Source: Actinomycetes bacterium
Lineage (GTDB): Bacteria; Actinomycetota; Acidimicrobiia; Acidimicrobiales; Ilumatobacteraceae
DNA length: 44,062 nt
Reading direction: 5' to 3'
Assembly: GCA_025351965.1 (NCBI GenBank)
Contig: JANXUX010000406.1
Coordinates: forward strand, 1-44,062
Part shown: one piece after another, positions 14,801-23,119 of the stretch
Layout of the letters: every line of letters begins with the position of its first letter
Numbering within the stretch: the stretch's first letter is position 1
Program-made: the position numbers and the translations under genes
Notes under the pieces: generated by a model
Database searches by the model: none
What the model was told of the DNA's origin: nothing
Seen by the model: the letters and a program-made list of their open reading frames with translations, nothing else

Positions 14801-15955
14801 GTGAGCAACTTTCGAGCCGCCATCACGGGTGTGGGGTACACGGACCTGTCCAAGCGGTCGGGCCGCAGCGTGCTGGCCCTTGCGACCGAGGCATGCTCCG
14901 CGGCGATCGCCGACGCCGGGCTGACCCACGCGGACGTCGACGGCGTCGCCAGCTTCATGGTCATGCACGACTCCGTGCATTCGCAATCGGTGGCCACGAC
15001 GCTCGCCCTGCCGACGCTGCGCTATGCGGTCGACCTCGACCTCGGCGGTGAGGCGCCCTGCCACCTCGTCACCCAGGCCGCCGCCGCCGTCACGACCGGA
15101 CAGGCCCGCCACGTCGTGGTGTTCCGTGCGCTCAACGGGCGTTCGGGCCCGAAGGTCGGCACGATGCAGTTCCACGGGATGGGGGGACAGTTCCGCTATC
15201 CGATCGGCTACGACGCCTACCTGATGTACTGCGGGATGTGGGCCCAGCGATTCCTGCACGAGACCGGCCAGGGTGAGCAGGACCTCGCCGCCGTCGCAGT
15301 CGCCCAGCGCGCGTATGCCGAGTCCAACCCTCGCGCCTATCGCCGTGAGCCGCTCGACATCGAGTCGTACCTCGCCGCCCCGCTGGTGGTCGATCCCTAT
15401 CGGGCGGCCGACTGCACGGTCGAGGTCGATGGTGCGTGCGCCGTCGTCGTCAGCGCGCTCGACGCGGCGCGTGACCTTCCCAACCCGCCGGCCGTCATCG
15501 CGTCCGGGGCGTACCGCGCCGGAGCCCGGCACGGCCTCGACATCGGCGATCACCTGCTCTGGGACGACTACACCCGCAACTACACGAGCATCCTGCGCGA
15601 CGAACTGTTCGCCGCCGCCGGCCTGCAGCCGTCCGATGTGCAGTTCGCCGAGATCTACGACTGCTTCACGAGCACTGTCCTGATGGGCCTCGAGGGACTC
15701 GGTCTGGCCGAGCGCAGTGGCTCGGGCGAACTGGTCCGCTCGGGTGCCACCGCAGCCGGCGGACGCTTGCCGGTCAACACCCATGGCGGCCTGCTCGCCG
15801 AGGGCTACCTGCACGGGATGAACACCGTCGCCGAGGCTGCGCTGCAGGTGCAGGGTCGCGCCGGAGGGCGACAGGTGCCGCGCCACGATGTCTGTGCTGT
15901 CACATCCGGTGCGCTGATGGACGGGTCGGCGCTGCTGCTCACGAGTGACCGGTGA
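14801..15955 (+). CDS. Thiolase-like acyl-CoA lyase (SCP2-thiolase/Ltp2-like), nucleophilic Cys absent
   Basis: This 384-residue thiolase-fold protein starts at a leaderless GTG. The fold is clear (ITGVGYTDLSKRSGRSVLALATEA at the N-terminus, NTHGGLLAEGYLHGMNTVAEA with H328, YDCFTSTVLMGLEGLG). By hand alignment the nucleophile position falls in LGGEAPC on a Gly, not on the nearby Cys. The C-terminal Cys-x-Gly motif reads TSGALMDG. This matches Ltp2-type proteins, which with a DUF35 partner perform retro-aldol cleavage of beta-hydroxyacyl-CoAs instead of thiolysis. A DUF35 gene is present at 23981. I infer chain shortening of a CoA thioester. Confidence 0.88.
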   Translation: MSNFRAAITGVGYTDLSKRSGRSVLALATEACSAAIADAGLTHADVDGVASFMVMHDSVHSQSVATTLALPTLRYAVDLDLGGEAPCHLVTQAAAAVTTGQARHVVVFRALNGRSGPKVGTMQFHGMGGQFRYPIGYDAYLMYCGMWAQRFLHETGQGEQDLAAVAVAQRAYAESNPRAYRREPLDIESYLAAPLVVDPYRAADCTVEVDGACAVVVSALDAARDLPNPPAVIASGAYRAGARHGLDIGDHLLWDDYTRNYTSILRDELFAAAGLQPSDVQFAEIYDCFTSTVLMGLEGLGLAERSGSGELVRSGATAAGGRLPVNTHGGLLAEGYLHGMNTVAEAALQVQGRAGGRQVPRHDVCAVTSGALMDGSALLLTSDR

Positions 15956-16191
15956 GCACGCCCGACGCCCGCGCCGGGATCGCCGAGCCGCGTGCGGCCA
16001 TCGACGGTCGCTCAGCCGTCGTCGAGACCGCAGCGGTGGCTCACCTGGTCGTCGACGTTGACTGCGGTCCGGCGCGCACGAGAGGGTTGCGCTACCGGGA
16101 CCGGTTCGTCCTCGGCGACAGTTGGCAGATCATCGAGCGGGTCCACCGGGTCGACTGGATGGTCGAGCAGCCGACCGTGCTGCTGCCCTGA
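15952..16191 (+). CDS. Small protein resembling the C-terminal half of a SnoaL-like domain
   Basis: This 79-residue reading frame starts at a GTG overlapping the thiolase-like stop by 4 bp (GTGA), which supports real translation. The C-terminal part, RGLRYRDRFVLGDSWQIIERVHRVDW, resembles the last strands of SnoaL-like (NTF2-fold) proteins. The first half of that domain, with its helices, is missing, and I see no upstream piece in another frame because that space is coding for the thiolase-like protein. It may be a truncated remnant or a genuinely small protein. No function is assigned. Confidence 0.5.
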   Translation: MSTPDARAGIAEPRAAIDGRSAVVETAAVAHLVVDVDCGPARTRGLRYRDRFVLGDSWQIIERVHRVDWMVEQPTVLLP

Positions 16192-16248
16192 GACCCTGAG
16201 GCGGGCGGAGCGGCAGGCGCCAACTGATTGAGCCGGACGGGCTATCCC

Positions 16249-16257
16249 TGCTATCTT
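16249..16257 (+). promoter_or_regulatory. Extended -10 promoter upstream of the permease operon
   Basis: TGCTATCTT lies in the 127-bp gap before the permease start at 16319. It is followed by CGATAC (16263-16268), the core of the candidate GntR sites, at a position where a bound repressor would block initiation. Confidence 0.4.
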
Positions 16258-16318
16258 TACAACGATACGCACCGGCCCGGGGTGGCTCGAGTGACCAGCA
16301 CGAAGGGGGTGCGCCGCA

Positions 16319-17263
16319 GTGATCCGTGTCATCGTCAGGCGTCTGCTCGCCACGATCCCGTTGATGTTCCTGATCACGATCGGCACGTTCGCGCTCGCCC
16401 AGGCGATCCAGGGCAACCCTGCCCAGGCCATCGCCGGTGACAACGCGACGGCCGAGCAACTCGCCCAGGTGACAGAGCAACTCCACCTCGACGACCCGGC
16501 CCCGGTGCGCTACGTGCGCTGGTTGAGCGACGTCGTCCACGGCAACCTCGGCGACTCGGTCGCGACCCACCGCAGCGTGTCCAGCGAGATCGCCCGACGC
16601 TTCCCGGTCACGCTCTCGCTCGCCATCGCGTCGCTGATCCTGATGTTCGCGATCGGCATCCCGCTCGGGATCCTGCAGGGCATGCGCCCCGGCAGCGTCC
16701 TCGACAAGTTCCTCCTCGGCGGCGTCTCGTTCGGACTGGCGGTACCCAACTTCCTGCTCGGCACGATCTTCGTGTACGTCCTGTCGGTGCGCAACCACGT
16801 CCTGCCGGCGTCCTCGTACGTCGGCTTCTCCGAGTCCCCGGTCGAGTGGGCCAAGCACATGCTGATGCCCGCGTTCAGCATCGCCCTCGTCGGTGGCGCC
16901 GAGATGGCCCGCCAGCTGCGCACCGGTCTGGTCGGCGTGGCCCAGGAGGACTACATCCGAGCCGCCAAGGCACGAGGTCTGCACCCGGCCCGGATCACGA
17001 TCAAACATGCGCTCAAGAACGCGGCCATGCCGGCGCTGACCATCGTCGGTGTCCGTGTCGGATACCTGCTCGCCGGCTCGGTCATCATCGAGCAGATCTT
17101 CCAGCTCAACGGTCTCGGCGCCTACACGTTGCAGGCAATCCAGAACAAGGACTTCATCGTCGTCCAGGGCGTCGTCCTGGCGCTCGCTGCGATCGTGGTG
17201 CTGACCAGCCTCGTCGTCGACATCGCCTATGCGTTCTTGAACCCGAAGGTGCGCCTCGCATGA
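16319..17263 (+). CDS. ABC transporter permease, DppB/OppB type
   Basis: This 314-residue inner-membrane permease has about six membrane segments: first helix LLATIPLMFLITIGTFALAQ, then the periplasmic region around NATAEQLAQVTEQLHLDDPAPVRYVRWL. The EAA loop reads YIRAAKARGLHPARITIKHALKNAAMPALTIVG and contacts the ATPase. GTG 16319 follows AAGGGGG with 8-nt spacing. It is the first gene of the permease-permease-ATPase unit and overlaps the next gene by 4 bp. The matching binding protein is 5.5 kb upstream, with a surface-protein, DapA-like, GntR and thiolase-like block in between. Confidence 0.94.
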   Translation: MIRVIVRRLLATIPLMFLITIGTFALAQAIQGNPAQAIAGDNATAEQLAQVTEQLHLDDPAPVRYVRWLSDVVHGNLGDSVATHRSVSSEIARRFPVTLSLAIASLILMFAIGIPLGILQGMRPGSVLDKFLLGGVSFGLAVPNFLLGTIFVYVLSVRNHVLPASSYVGFSESPVEWAKHMLMPAFSIALVGGAEMARQLRTGLVGVAQEDYIRAAKARGLHPARITIKHALKNAAMPALTIVGVRVGYLLAGSVIIEQIFQLNGLGAYTLQAIQNKDFIVVQGVVLALAAIVVLTSLVVDIAYAFLNPKVRLA

Positions 17264-18183
17264 CCACCTTCGAGACCATCGACCCTGAACTCGGCCCGAC
17301 CCAGGTGCCGACGCTCGCCCCGCCCCGTCCGGCGTGGCGCAACACCTGGCGGCGCTTCCGCCGCCAGAAGATCGCGATGCTCGCCGCGATCGTCATCGTC
17401 GTGATCACCCTCGCCGGGCTGCTCGCCCCGTTCCTCGCCCCGCACGGCATCGACGAGATGACCTCGGAGTTCATGGCGACGTTCTCCAAACAGCACTGGC
17501 TCGGAACGGACAACACCGGCTTCGACCTCTACAGCCGGCTGCTGTTCGGCATCCGCACGTCGTTGCTCGCCAGCCTGGTCGCCGTCGCCCTGGCCCTCAC
17601 CGGTGGCGTGTTGCTCGGGCTCGTCAGCGGCTACGTCGGCGGATGGGTCGACACCGTCCTGATGCGCTGCACCGATGCGATCATGGCGCTGCCCGGCCTG
17701 CTGATGGCGATGGCCGTCGTCGGCATCCTCGGCCATGGCGTGTTCAACGCGATGATCGGTCTGTCCGTCGCGTTCATGCCCGGCTTCGCCCGCCTCGTGC
17801 GCGGGCAGGTGCTGGCAGTCAAGGAGGAGTCCTTCGTCGAGGCGGCGAAGGTGATCGGTGCTCGGTCGCCGCGCATCATCCGCACCCACATCCTGCCGAA
17901 CATCGCCTCGCCGCTCATCGTGCAGGCCTTCGTCAGCGTCGGATTCGCGCTGCTCGCCGAGGGGGCGTTGGCCTACATCGGTCTGAGTGTGCAGCCGCCG
18001 GACGCCAGCCTGGGCAGCCTGCTCCAGCAGGGGTTCACCTTCATCAACAACACGCCGCGCCTGGTGCTGGTCCCGGGCATCGTGATCGTCCTGCTCTCGC
18101 TGTCGTTCAACGCAGTGGCCGACGGCATCCGCGATGCGCTGGCGAACAAGGAGCGCGTCGCCGACGTCGGAGCGCAGGCATGA
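17260..18183 (+). CDS. ABC transporter permease, DppC/OppC type
   Basis: This 307-residue permease is the partner of the preceding one. A cytosolic N-terminus (TWRRFRRQKIAMLAAIVIVVITLAGLLAPF) is followed by the DppC-specific HWLGTDNTGFDLYSRLLFGIRTSL. The EAA loop is SFVEAAKVIGARSPRIIRTHILPNIASPLIVQ, and the C-terminal helix includes VPGIVIVLLSLSFNAVADGIRDAL. ATG 17260 overlaps the upstream stop (ATGA); the longer frame to 16846 is antiparallel shadow of the first permease. It overlaps the ATPase gene by 4 bp. Together the two permeases form the channel of a family-5 importer. Confidence 0.94.
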   Translation: MTTFETIDPELGPTQVPTLAPPRPAWRNTWRRFRRQKIAMLAAIVIVVITLAGLLAPFLAPHGIDEMTSEFMATFSKQHWLGTDNTGFDLYSRLLFGIRTSLLASLVAVALALTGGVLLGLVSGYVGGWVDTVLMRCTDAIMALPGLLMAMAVVGILGHGVFNAMIGLSVAFMPGFARLVRGQVLAVKEESFVEAAKVIGARSPRIIRTHILPNIASPLIVQAFVSVGFALLAEGALAYIGLSVQPPDASLGSLLQQGFTFINNTPRLVLVPGIVIVLLSLSFNAVADGIRDALANKERVADVGAQA

Positions 18184-20261
18184 CCTCGATCCTCCCCGGC
18201 GCCGACCGCACCGCATCGTCGACGGATCAGGCCAGGCCGCTGCTCGAGGTGTCCGGGCTCAGCATCGACGTGCAGCGCAGTGGCAGCCCGTTGCGCCTCG
18301 TCAGCGATGTGTCGTTCCGCATCGACGCCGGGCGCACGCTCGGCATCGTCGGCGAGAGCGGTTCGGGCAAGAGCGTCACGGCGATGTCGCTGATGCGCCT
18401 GCTGCCCTCGGCGCTGCGGATCTCGACCGGGACGGTCTCCTTCGACGGCCAGGACCTCGCCCACCTCAGCGAGCCGCAGCTGCGCCGGGTGCGCGGCAAC
18501 GATATCGGCGTGGTCTTCCAGGACCCGCAGAACAGCCTCAACCCGGCGTTCACCATCGGCAACCAGATGGTCGAGACCATCCGTGCCCACACCGACCTGT
18601 CCCGACGCGAGGCGCGCGACAAGGCGATCGGCCTGCTCGACCGGGTCGGCATCCACCGCGCTGCGTCGCGCGTCAACGACTATCCGCACCAGATGTCGGG
18701 CGGTATGGCCCAGCGGGTGATGATCGCGATGGCCATCTCGCTCGGACCGAAGCTGTTGATCGCCGACGAGCCCACCACGGCGCTCGACGTGACGGTGCAG
18801 GCCCAGATCCTCAGCCTGCTGCGGTCGCTGCAGGACGAGACGGGGATGAGCCTGCTGATCATCTCCCACGACCTGTCGGTCATCGCCGAGACGGCCGACG
18901 AGGTCGTCGTGATGTACGGCGGCCAGATCGTCGAGCGTGGCGAGGTGGTCGAGGTGCTCACCGCCCCGACCCATCCGTACACCGAGGCTCTGCTCGCTGC
19001 GCAGCCCGAGTCGACGGTCAAGGGAATGCCGCTCGCGACCATCGACGGCATCGTGCCGAACGCTGACGCGATGCCCGCCGGCTGCCGCTTCAACCCGCGC
19101 TGTGCGTACGCACTCGACGTCTGTCGTGAAACCGCGCCGCCGCTCGTGGAGGTCGTCAGCCGCACGACCACGAGTGTGCGCTGCGTGCGCCACAGCGCGT
19201 TGACGCTGCGTGGTGTCGGTATCGCCGTCGACGCGTCGTCGCCGATCCTGACGGTCCCGAAGGACCCCGATGCCGCTGTCCTGCTCGAGGCCGAGGGCCT
19301 CAGCCGGGTCTATGCGCTCCGTGGCGGACGGCTGGGACGCAAGTCCTCGTTCCACGCCGTCGACGATGCCAGTTTCGTGCTGCGTGAGGGCGAGACGCTG
19401 GGCGTCGTCGGCGAGAGCGGAGCCGGCAAGTCGACCGTCGGGCGGATGGTCCTCGGGCTGGCCCCGACGAGCAACGGCACCGTCCGCTTCAACGGCATCG
19501 ACATCGCGACCCAACGCGGCGAGGACAAGCGTGCCACCCGACGGGACATCCAGGTCGTGTTCCAGAACCCGTACGCCTCGCTGGACTCGACGATGACCAT
19601 CGGTGAGTCCGTCGCCGAGCCGCTCGAGGTGCACCACCGCGGCACCAAGCCCGAGCGCACGGCACGCGTCGCCGAACTGCTCCAGCAGGTCGGGCTCGAC
19701 CCCAGCGTCGCCGGCCGCCGCCCGCACGAGTTGTCCGGCGGCCAGCGCCAGCGTGTCGCGATCGCACGCGGGCTCGCGCTCAACCCCAAGCTCATCGTCT
19801 GTGACGAGCCGGTCAGCGCGCTCGACGTCTCGACCCAGGCCCAGGTCATCAACCTGCTCCGCGACCTCCAGGACCGCTTCGGTATCGCCTACCTGTTCGT
19901 CGGTCACGACCTGTCCGTCGTCTACCAGGTCAGTGACCAGATCGCCGTCATGTACCACGGCCGCATCGTCGAGATGGGCCCGGCTGATCAGATCTACCAT
20001 TCACCGAAGCATCCGTACACGATCGCCCTGCTCGGCGCCGTGCTGTCGATCGACCCGCGCCAGCGCCGGTTGAGTTCGGCCACCACGACGGCTCCGGGTG
20101 AGCCGAGCGCGACCGGTTGCGCCTACGCCAACCGCTGCCCGCAGGTGATGGACCTGTGTCGCACGGTGGTGCCGATGCCCGTCGTCGTTCCTGCGCCCGT
20201 CGACGGGGGCGAACCAGTCACGGTCCGCTGCCACGTGTTCGGGGCTGCAGTGGACAGCTGA
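18180..20261 (+). CDS. Fused double ABC ATPase (DppD-DppF type)
   Basis: This 693-residue protein joins two ATPases usually encoded separately. Domain 1 has Walker A GESGSGKS (58-65), signature MSGGMAQRV and Walker [13 protein letters not shown]. Domain 2 has Walker [10 protein letters not shown] (from 411), LSGGQRQRV and [12 protein letters not shown]. Each is followed by the oligopeptide-transporter C-terminal Cys motif ([14 protein letters not shown] and [14 protein letters not shown]), which in some family members binds an iron-sulfur cluster. The linker spans roughly 340-375. ATG 18180 overlaps the permease stop by 4 bp. It powers import of the unknown ligand and ends just before the promoter of the catabolic operon. 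Confidence 0.95.
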   Translation: MTSILPGADRTASSTDQARPLLEVSGLSIDVQRSGSPLRLVSDVSFRIDAGRTLGIVGESGSGKSVTAMSLMRLLPSALRISTGTVSFDGQDLAHLSEPQLRRVRGNDIGVVFQDPQNSLNPAFTIGNQMVETIRAHTDLSRREARDKAIGLLDRVGIHRAASRVNDYPHQMSGGMAQRVMIAMAISLGPKLLIADEPTTALDVTVQAQILSLLRSLQDETGMSLLIISHDLSVIAETADEVVVMYGGQIVERGEVVEVLTAPTHPYTEALLAAQPESTVKGMPLATIDGIVPNADAMPAGCRFNPRCAYALDVCRETAPPLVEVVSRTTTSVRCVRHSALTLRGVGIAVDASSPILTVPKDPDAAVLLEAEGLSRVYALRGGRLGRKSSFHAVDDASFVLREGETLGVVGESGAGKSTVGRMVLGLAPTSNGTVRFNGIDIATQRGEDKRATRRDIQVVFQNPYASLDSTMTIGESVAEPLEVHHRGTKPERTARVAELLQQVGLDPSVAGRRPHELSGGQRQRVAIARGLALNPKLIVCDEPVSALDVSTQAQVINLLRDLQDRFGIAYLFVGHDLSVVYQVSDQIAVMYHGRIVEMGPADQIYHSPKHPYTIALLGAVLSIDPRQRRLSSATTTAPGEPSATGCAYANRCPQVMDLCRTVVPMPVVVPAPVDGGEPVTVRCHVFGAAVDS

Positions 20262-20279
20262 TCGCTCTATCATTATAAT
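20251..20279 (+). promoter_or_regulatory. Sigma-70 type promoter of the catabolic operon
   Basis: TGGACA (20251-20256) and a consensus TATAAT (20274-20279) are separated by exactly 17 bp, directly after the ATPase stop and 37 bp before the first possible start codon. The -35 lies inside the last codons of the ATPase gene. Confidence 0.7.
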
Positions 20280-20299
20280 CTTAGTCAGTGAAGAGGGCC
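20271..20299 (+). promoter_or_regulatory. Conserved promoter/operator element, copy B
   Basis: CATTATAATCTTA, G, TCAG, TG, AAGAGGGCC. It differs from copy A (8908-8934, opposite strand) by one base and a 2-bp insertion, and spans the -10 box and the likely transcription start. This is an ideal repressor position. Confidence 0.7.
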
Positions 20300-20316
20300 T
20301 GAGGGTTCTGGCAGAA

Positions 20317-21450
20317 GTGGGGAATCACGTGGCAGAGGCACAGAACGTCACCAAGGGTCGTCGGTACAAGCTCATCTCGTCCGACAGCCACGTCAACGAG
20401 CCGCCGGACCTGTGGACCGACCGTGTCCCGGCAGCCTTCAAGGACCGTGCGCCGCGCATGGACCGGTTCGAAGACGGCGATGCCTGGGTCATCGAGGGCG
20501 TCAAGGACCCGATCAACTTCGGCATGAACGCCTGCGCCGGGCTCGCCCCGGAGCAGATGAAGGGCTGGGCCCGCTTCGACGAGATCCGCAAGGGCGGCTG
20601 GGATCCGGCCTCGCGCATCGAGGAGATGGACGAGGACGGGGTGGACGCCGAGGTGCTCTACCCGTCGCCGCGCCTGTCGGGTGCCATCGTCGCGAACAAG
20701 GACGTCGAGTACCACAACGTGATGATCTCGGCGTACAACGACTGGATCTCGGAGTACGTGTCGTACGCCCCGGACCGCTTCGGCGGCCTGGTCCTGCTGC
20801 CCAACCGTGGCGCCGAAGGTGCCGTGGCCGAGCTCGAGCGCGTGATCGACCGTCCCGGCATCCGTGGCGTGCAGATCGGTTGCTGGCCGAACGGGACCCT
20901 GCAGGTCCAGCCCGAGGACGACAAGGTCTTCGGCCTGCTCGCCGAGCGTGGCATCCCGCTCAGCATCCACGTCGCCCTCGGCCAGACGATGCCCGGAGCG
21001 CACCGCGCCAAGCTGCCCGGCTACGGCCGCTTCTTCGACGCCCCGAACCGGATGATCGAACTGATCTTCGACGGTGTCTTCGACCGCTTCCCCGAGCTGA
21101 ACGTGTTCTTCGCCGAGGTCGACTTCGGGTGGGTGCCGTACGTCAAGGAGCAGATCGACAACAACTACCTGCGCCTCGACGCGGTCAGCAAGTTCGGTCT
21201 CGAGCAGCTGCCGAGCGAGTACATCGCCAAGCACTTCCACTTCGGCTACATGACCGACACGTTCGGTCTGCGCAACCTCGAGTACATGGGCGCCGAGCGG
21301 GTCCTCTGGTCGAGCGACTACCCGCACATCAGCGCCGATTGGCCGAGCTCGTGGCGCGTCATCCAATCGTCGATGTCGGGCATCTCGCTCGAGGACCGTC
21401 AGCTGATCCTGGCCGGCAACGCGCAGCGCCTGTACAAGTTCGGTCAGTGA
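20317..21450 (+). CDS. Metal-dependent amidohydrolase (amidohydrolase-2/ACMSD family)
   Basis: This 377-residue TIM-barrel hydrolase or decarboxylase has its metal site intact: SSDSHVNEP with H25, IHVALG with H218 and WSSDYPH with D334. FAEVDFGWVPYVKEQIDNN is a further family mark. Unlike the homologue at 4696, all key ligands are visible. Family members decarboxylate or hydrolyse cyclic and aromatic carboxylates, which fits an early or ring-cleavage step. The start is GTG 20317; GTG 20329, preceded by GTGGGGA, is equally credible and would remove 4 residues. It is first gene of the operon running to 28359, directly behind the TATAAT element, and 15 bp before the CoA ligase. Confidence 0.9.
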   Translation: MGNHVAEAQNVTKGRRYKLISSDSHVNEPPDLWTDRVPAAFKDRAPRMDRFEDGDAWVIEGVKDPINFGMNACAGLAPEQMKGWARFDEIRKGGWDPASRIEEMDEDGVDAEVLYPSPRLSGAIVANKDVEYHNVMISAYNDWISEYVSYAPDRFGGLVLLPNRGAEGAVAELERVIDRPGIRGVQIGCWPNGTLQVQPEDDKVFGLLAERGIPLSIHVALGQTMPGAHRAKLPGYGRFFDAPNRMIELIFDGVFDRFPELNVFFAEVDFGWVPYVKEQIDNNYLRLDAVSKFGLEQLPSEYIAKHFHFGYMTDTFGLRNLEYMGAERVLWSSDYPHISADWPSSWRVIQSSMSGISLEDRQLILAGNAQRLYKFGQ

Positions 21451-21465
21451 GCCGTTGCTGCTGCG

Positions 21466-23115
21466 GTGACCGATGATGGCGCGCGCGTGACGGCGTCGCT
21501 CGTCGACACCGTCACGTCGGCGGCCCGACGCGAGGCCTACCTGCTCGACGGGCGCTGGGATGAATCGACCCTGCCGCGCCGGGTGCAGTTCCACGCGATG
21601 GAACGGCCCGGTGCGATCGCCGTCATCGACGAGTTCGGATCCCACACCTACGGTGATCTCGCCGCCGATGCGGCGGGACTGGCGGCAGCGCTCTCCGTGC
21701 ACGGCGTCACGGCGGGGTCCGTCGTCAGCCTGCAGCTCCCGAATCGGTACGAGACCGTCGTCGCTGCGGTGGCGACGCTGTCGCTCGGCGCCGTGGTGAA
21801 CCCGTTGCTGCCGAACTACCGCGTCCACGAAGTGGCCCATGTGGTGCGCACCGTTGCGCCCGTGGTGATCTTCACGCCGGCGGTGTACCGCGGCTTCGAC
21901 CATCGGCAGCTGATCGACGATGTCGTCGCGACGACGGGGGCCGAGGTGCTGCACGTCGTCGTCGGCGACGACTCACCGGTCACCGGCGCCCGGATCTCGT
22001 TCGAGGATCTGTGCGCCGAGGGACTCGCTGCGGCACGTGTGGCGATGCTCGGGGCGGGACGGGCCGGTGCGGTCAGTGAGGTCATTTTCACGTCCGGTAC
22101 CGAGGCCCAGCCGAAGGCCATCATGCACACCGAGCAGACCGCCAACTTCAGCGTCCGCGTCGCCTACGAGGATCTGCAGATGGACGCCAGCGACGTGGTC
22201 TGGATGCCGTCGCCGATCGGCCACTCGACCGGGTTCAACTACGGCGTGCGCTTCGCGCTCTACCACCGCCTGCCCCTCGTGCTGCAGGACCGCTGGGACG
22301 GCGCAGCTGCTGCCGCGCTCGTCGCCGAGCACGGCTGCTCCTACACACTCGCCGCGACGACGTTCCTGCAGGACCTGATCGCCGCCGCGCAGACCGCCGG
22401 CACCAGCCTGGAGACCCTTCGGTACTTCGGCTGCGGTGGTGCTCCGGTGCCTGCCCATCTCGTCGACCACGCGTTGGATCACGGCGTCCAGGTGCTGCGC
22501 CTCTACGGATCCACCGAGGTCCTCGTCGGGACATGGAACCGGTCGTCGTCGACCATCGACCAACGGCGCAACACCGACGGACGGCCGATGACTCACGTCG
22601 AGGTCGTGGTCCGCGACGACGAGGGCAACGACGTCGGCGTGGGTGTCGAGGGCGAGTTGTGGACCCGTGGTCCGAACACGTGCGTCGGATTCTTCGCCGA
22701 TCCCGAGCGGACCGCCGACACGTTCGACGCCGACGGATGGGTTCGCTCCGGCGACCTCGTCGTGCTCGATGCCGACGGCTACGTCACCGTGGTCGGGCGC
22801 AAGAAGGAGATCATCATCCGCGGCGGGCTGAACATCGCGCCGCGAGAGATCGAGGAGCTGCTCGTCGGCTTCCCCGAGGTCGAGCGCGCGGCGGTCATCG
22901 GCTTGCCCGACGAGCGCCTCGGCGAGACGATGTGCGCATGCGTGGTGGTTGCGCCCGGCGCGTCGTTCGACTTCGAGACGATGGTCGAGCGGCTGCGCAC
23001 CGCGGGCCTGGCGACCTACAAGCTGCCCCAGCGCCTGGAGCTGCTGGATGCGTTGCCGACGACGGCGTCTGGCAAGATCCAGAAGCACGCGATCGTCAAG
23101 ATCCTCGGGAGCTGA
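21466..23115 (+). CDS. AMP-forming CoA ligase, cyclohexanecarboxylate/fatty-acid-CoA ligase-like
   Basis: This 549-residue complete ANL ligase has TSGTEAQPK (209-217, A3), RLYGSTEV (A5), SGDLVVLDADGYVTVVGR (A7), KKEIIIRGGLNIAPREIEELL (A8) and TTASGKIQK with the catalytic K537 (A10). The wording of A3 and A8 resembles ligases of the cyclohexanecarboxylate/3-oxo-acid group in my recollection, but specificity is not decidable by eye. It would commit the imported acid to CoA-bound catabolism. GTG 21466 lies 15 bp after the amidohydrolase stop. A second initiator inside the N-terminus (GTG 21487) is possible. The crotonase gene begins 4 bp after its stop. Confidence 0.93.
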   Translation: MTDDGARVTASLVDTVTSAARREAYLLDGRWDESTLPRRVQFHAMERPGAIAVIDEFGSHTYGDLAADAAGLAAALSVHGVTAGSVVSLQLPNRYETVVAAVATLSLGAVVNPLLPNYRVHEVAHVVRTVAPVVIFTPAVYRGFDHRQLIDDVVATTGAEVLHVVVGDDSPVTGARISFEDLCAEGLAAARVAMLGAGRAGAVSEVIFTSGTEAQPKAIMHTEQTANFSVRVAYEDLQMDASDVVWMPSPIGHSTGFNYGVRFALYHRLPLVLQDRWDGAAAAALVAEHGCSYTLAATTFLQDLIAAAQTAGTSLETLRYFGCGGAPVPAHLVDHALDHGVQVLRLYGSTEVLVGTWNRSSSTIDQRRNTDGRPMTHVEVVVRDDEGNDVGVGVEGELWTRGPNTCVGFFADPERTADTFDADGWVRSGDLVVLDADGYVTVVGRKKEIIIRGGLNIAPREIEELLVGFPEVERAAVIGLPDERLGETMCACVVVAPGASFDFETMVERLRTAGLATYKLPQRLELLDALPTTASGKIQKHAIVKILGS

Positions 23116-23119
23116 CGCG

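Noticed and set aside
17973-20000. 675-codon open frame on the minus strand inside the double ATPase gene
   Set aside because: It is fully antiparallel to a gene with complete Walker and signature motifs; its translation is Asp/Arg/His/Val-rich without domains, typical of high-GC shadow frames.
20281-21954. 557-codon minus-strand frame opposite the amidohydrolase and CoA ligase
   Set aside because: Low-complexity His/Arg/Asp/Val composition and no recognisable motif; opposite strand carries intact enzymes.
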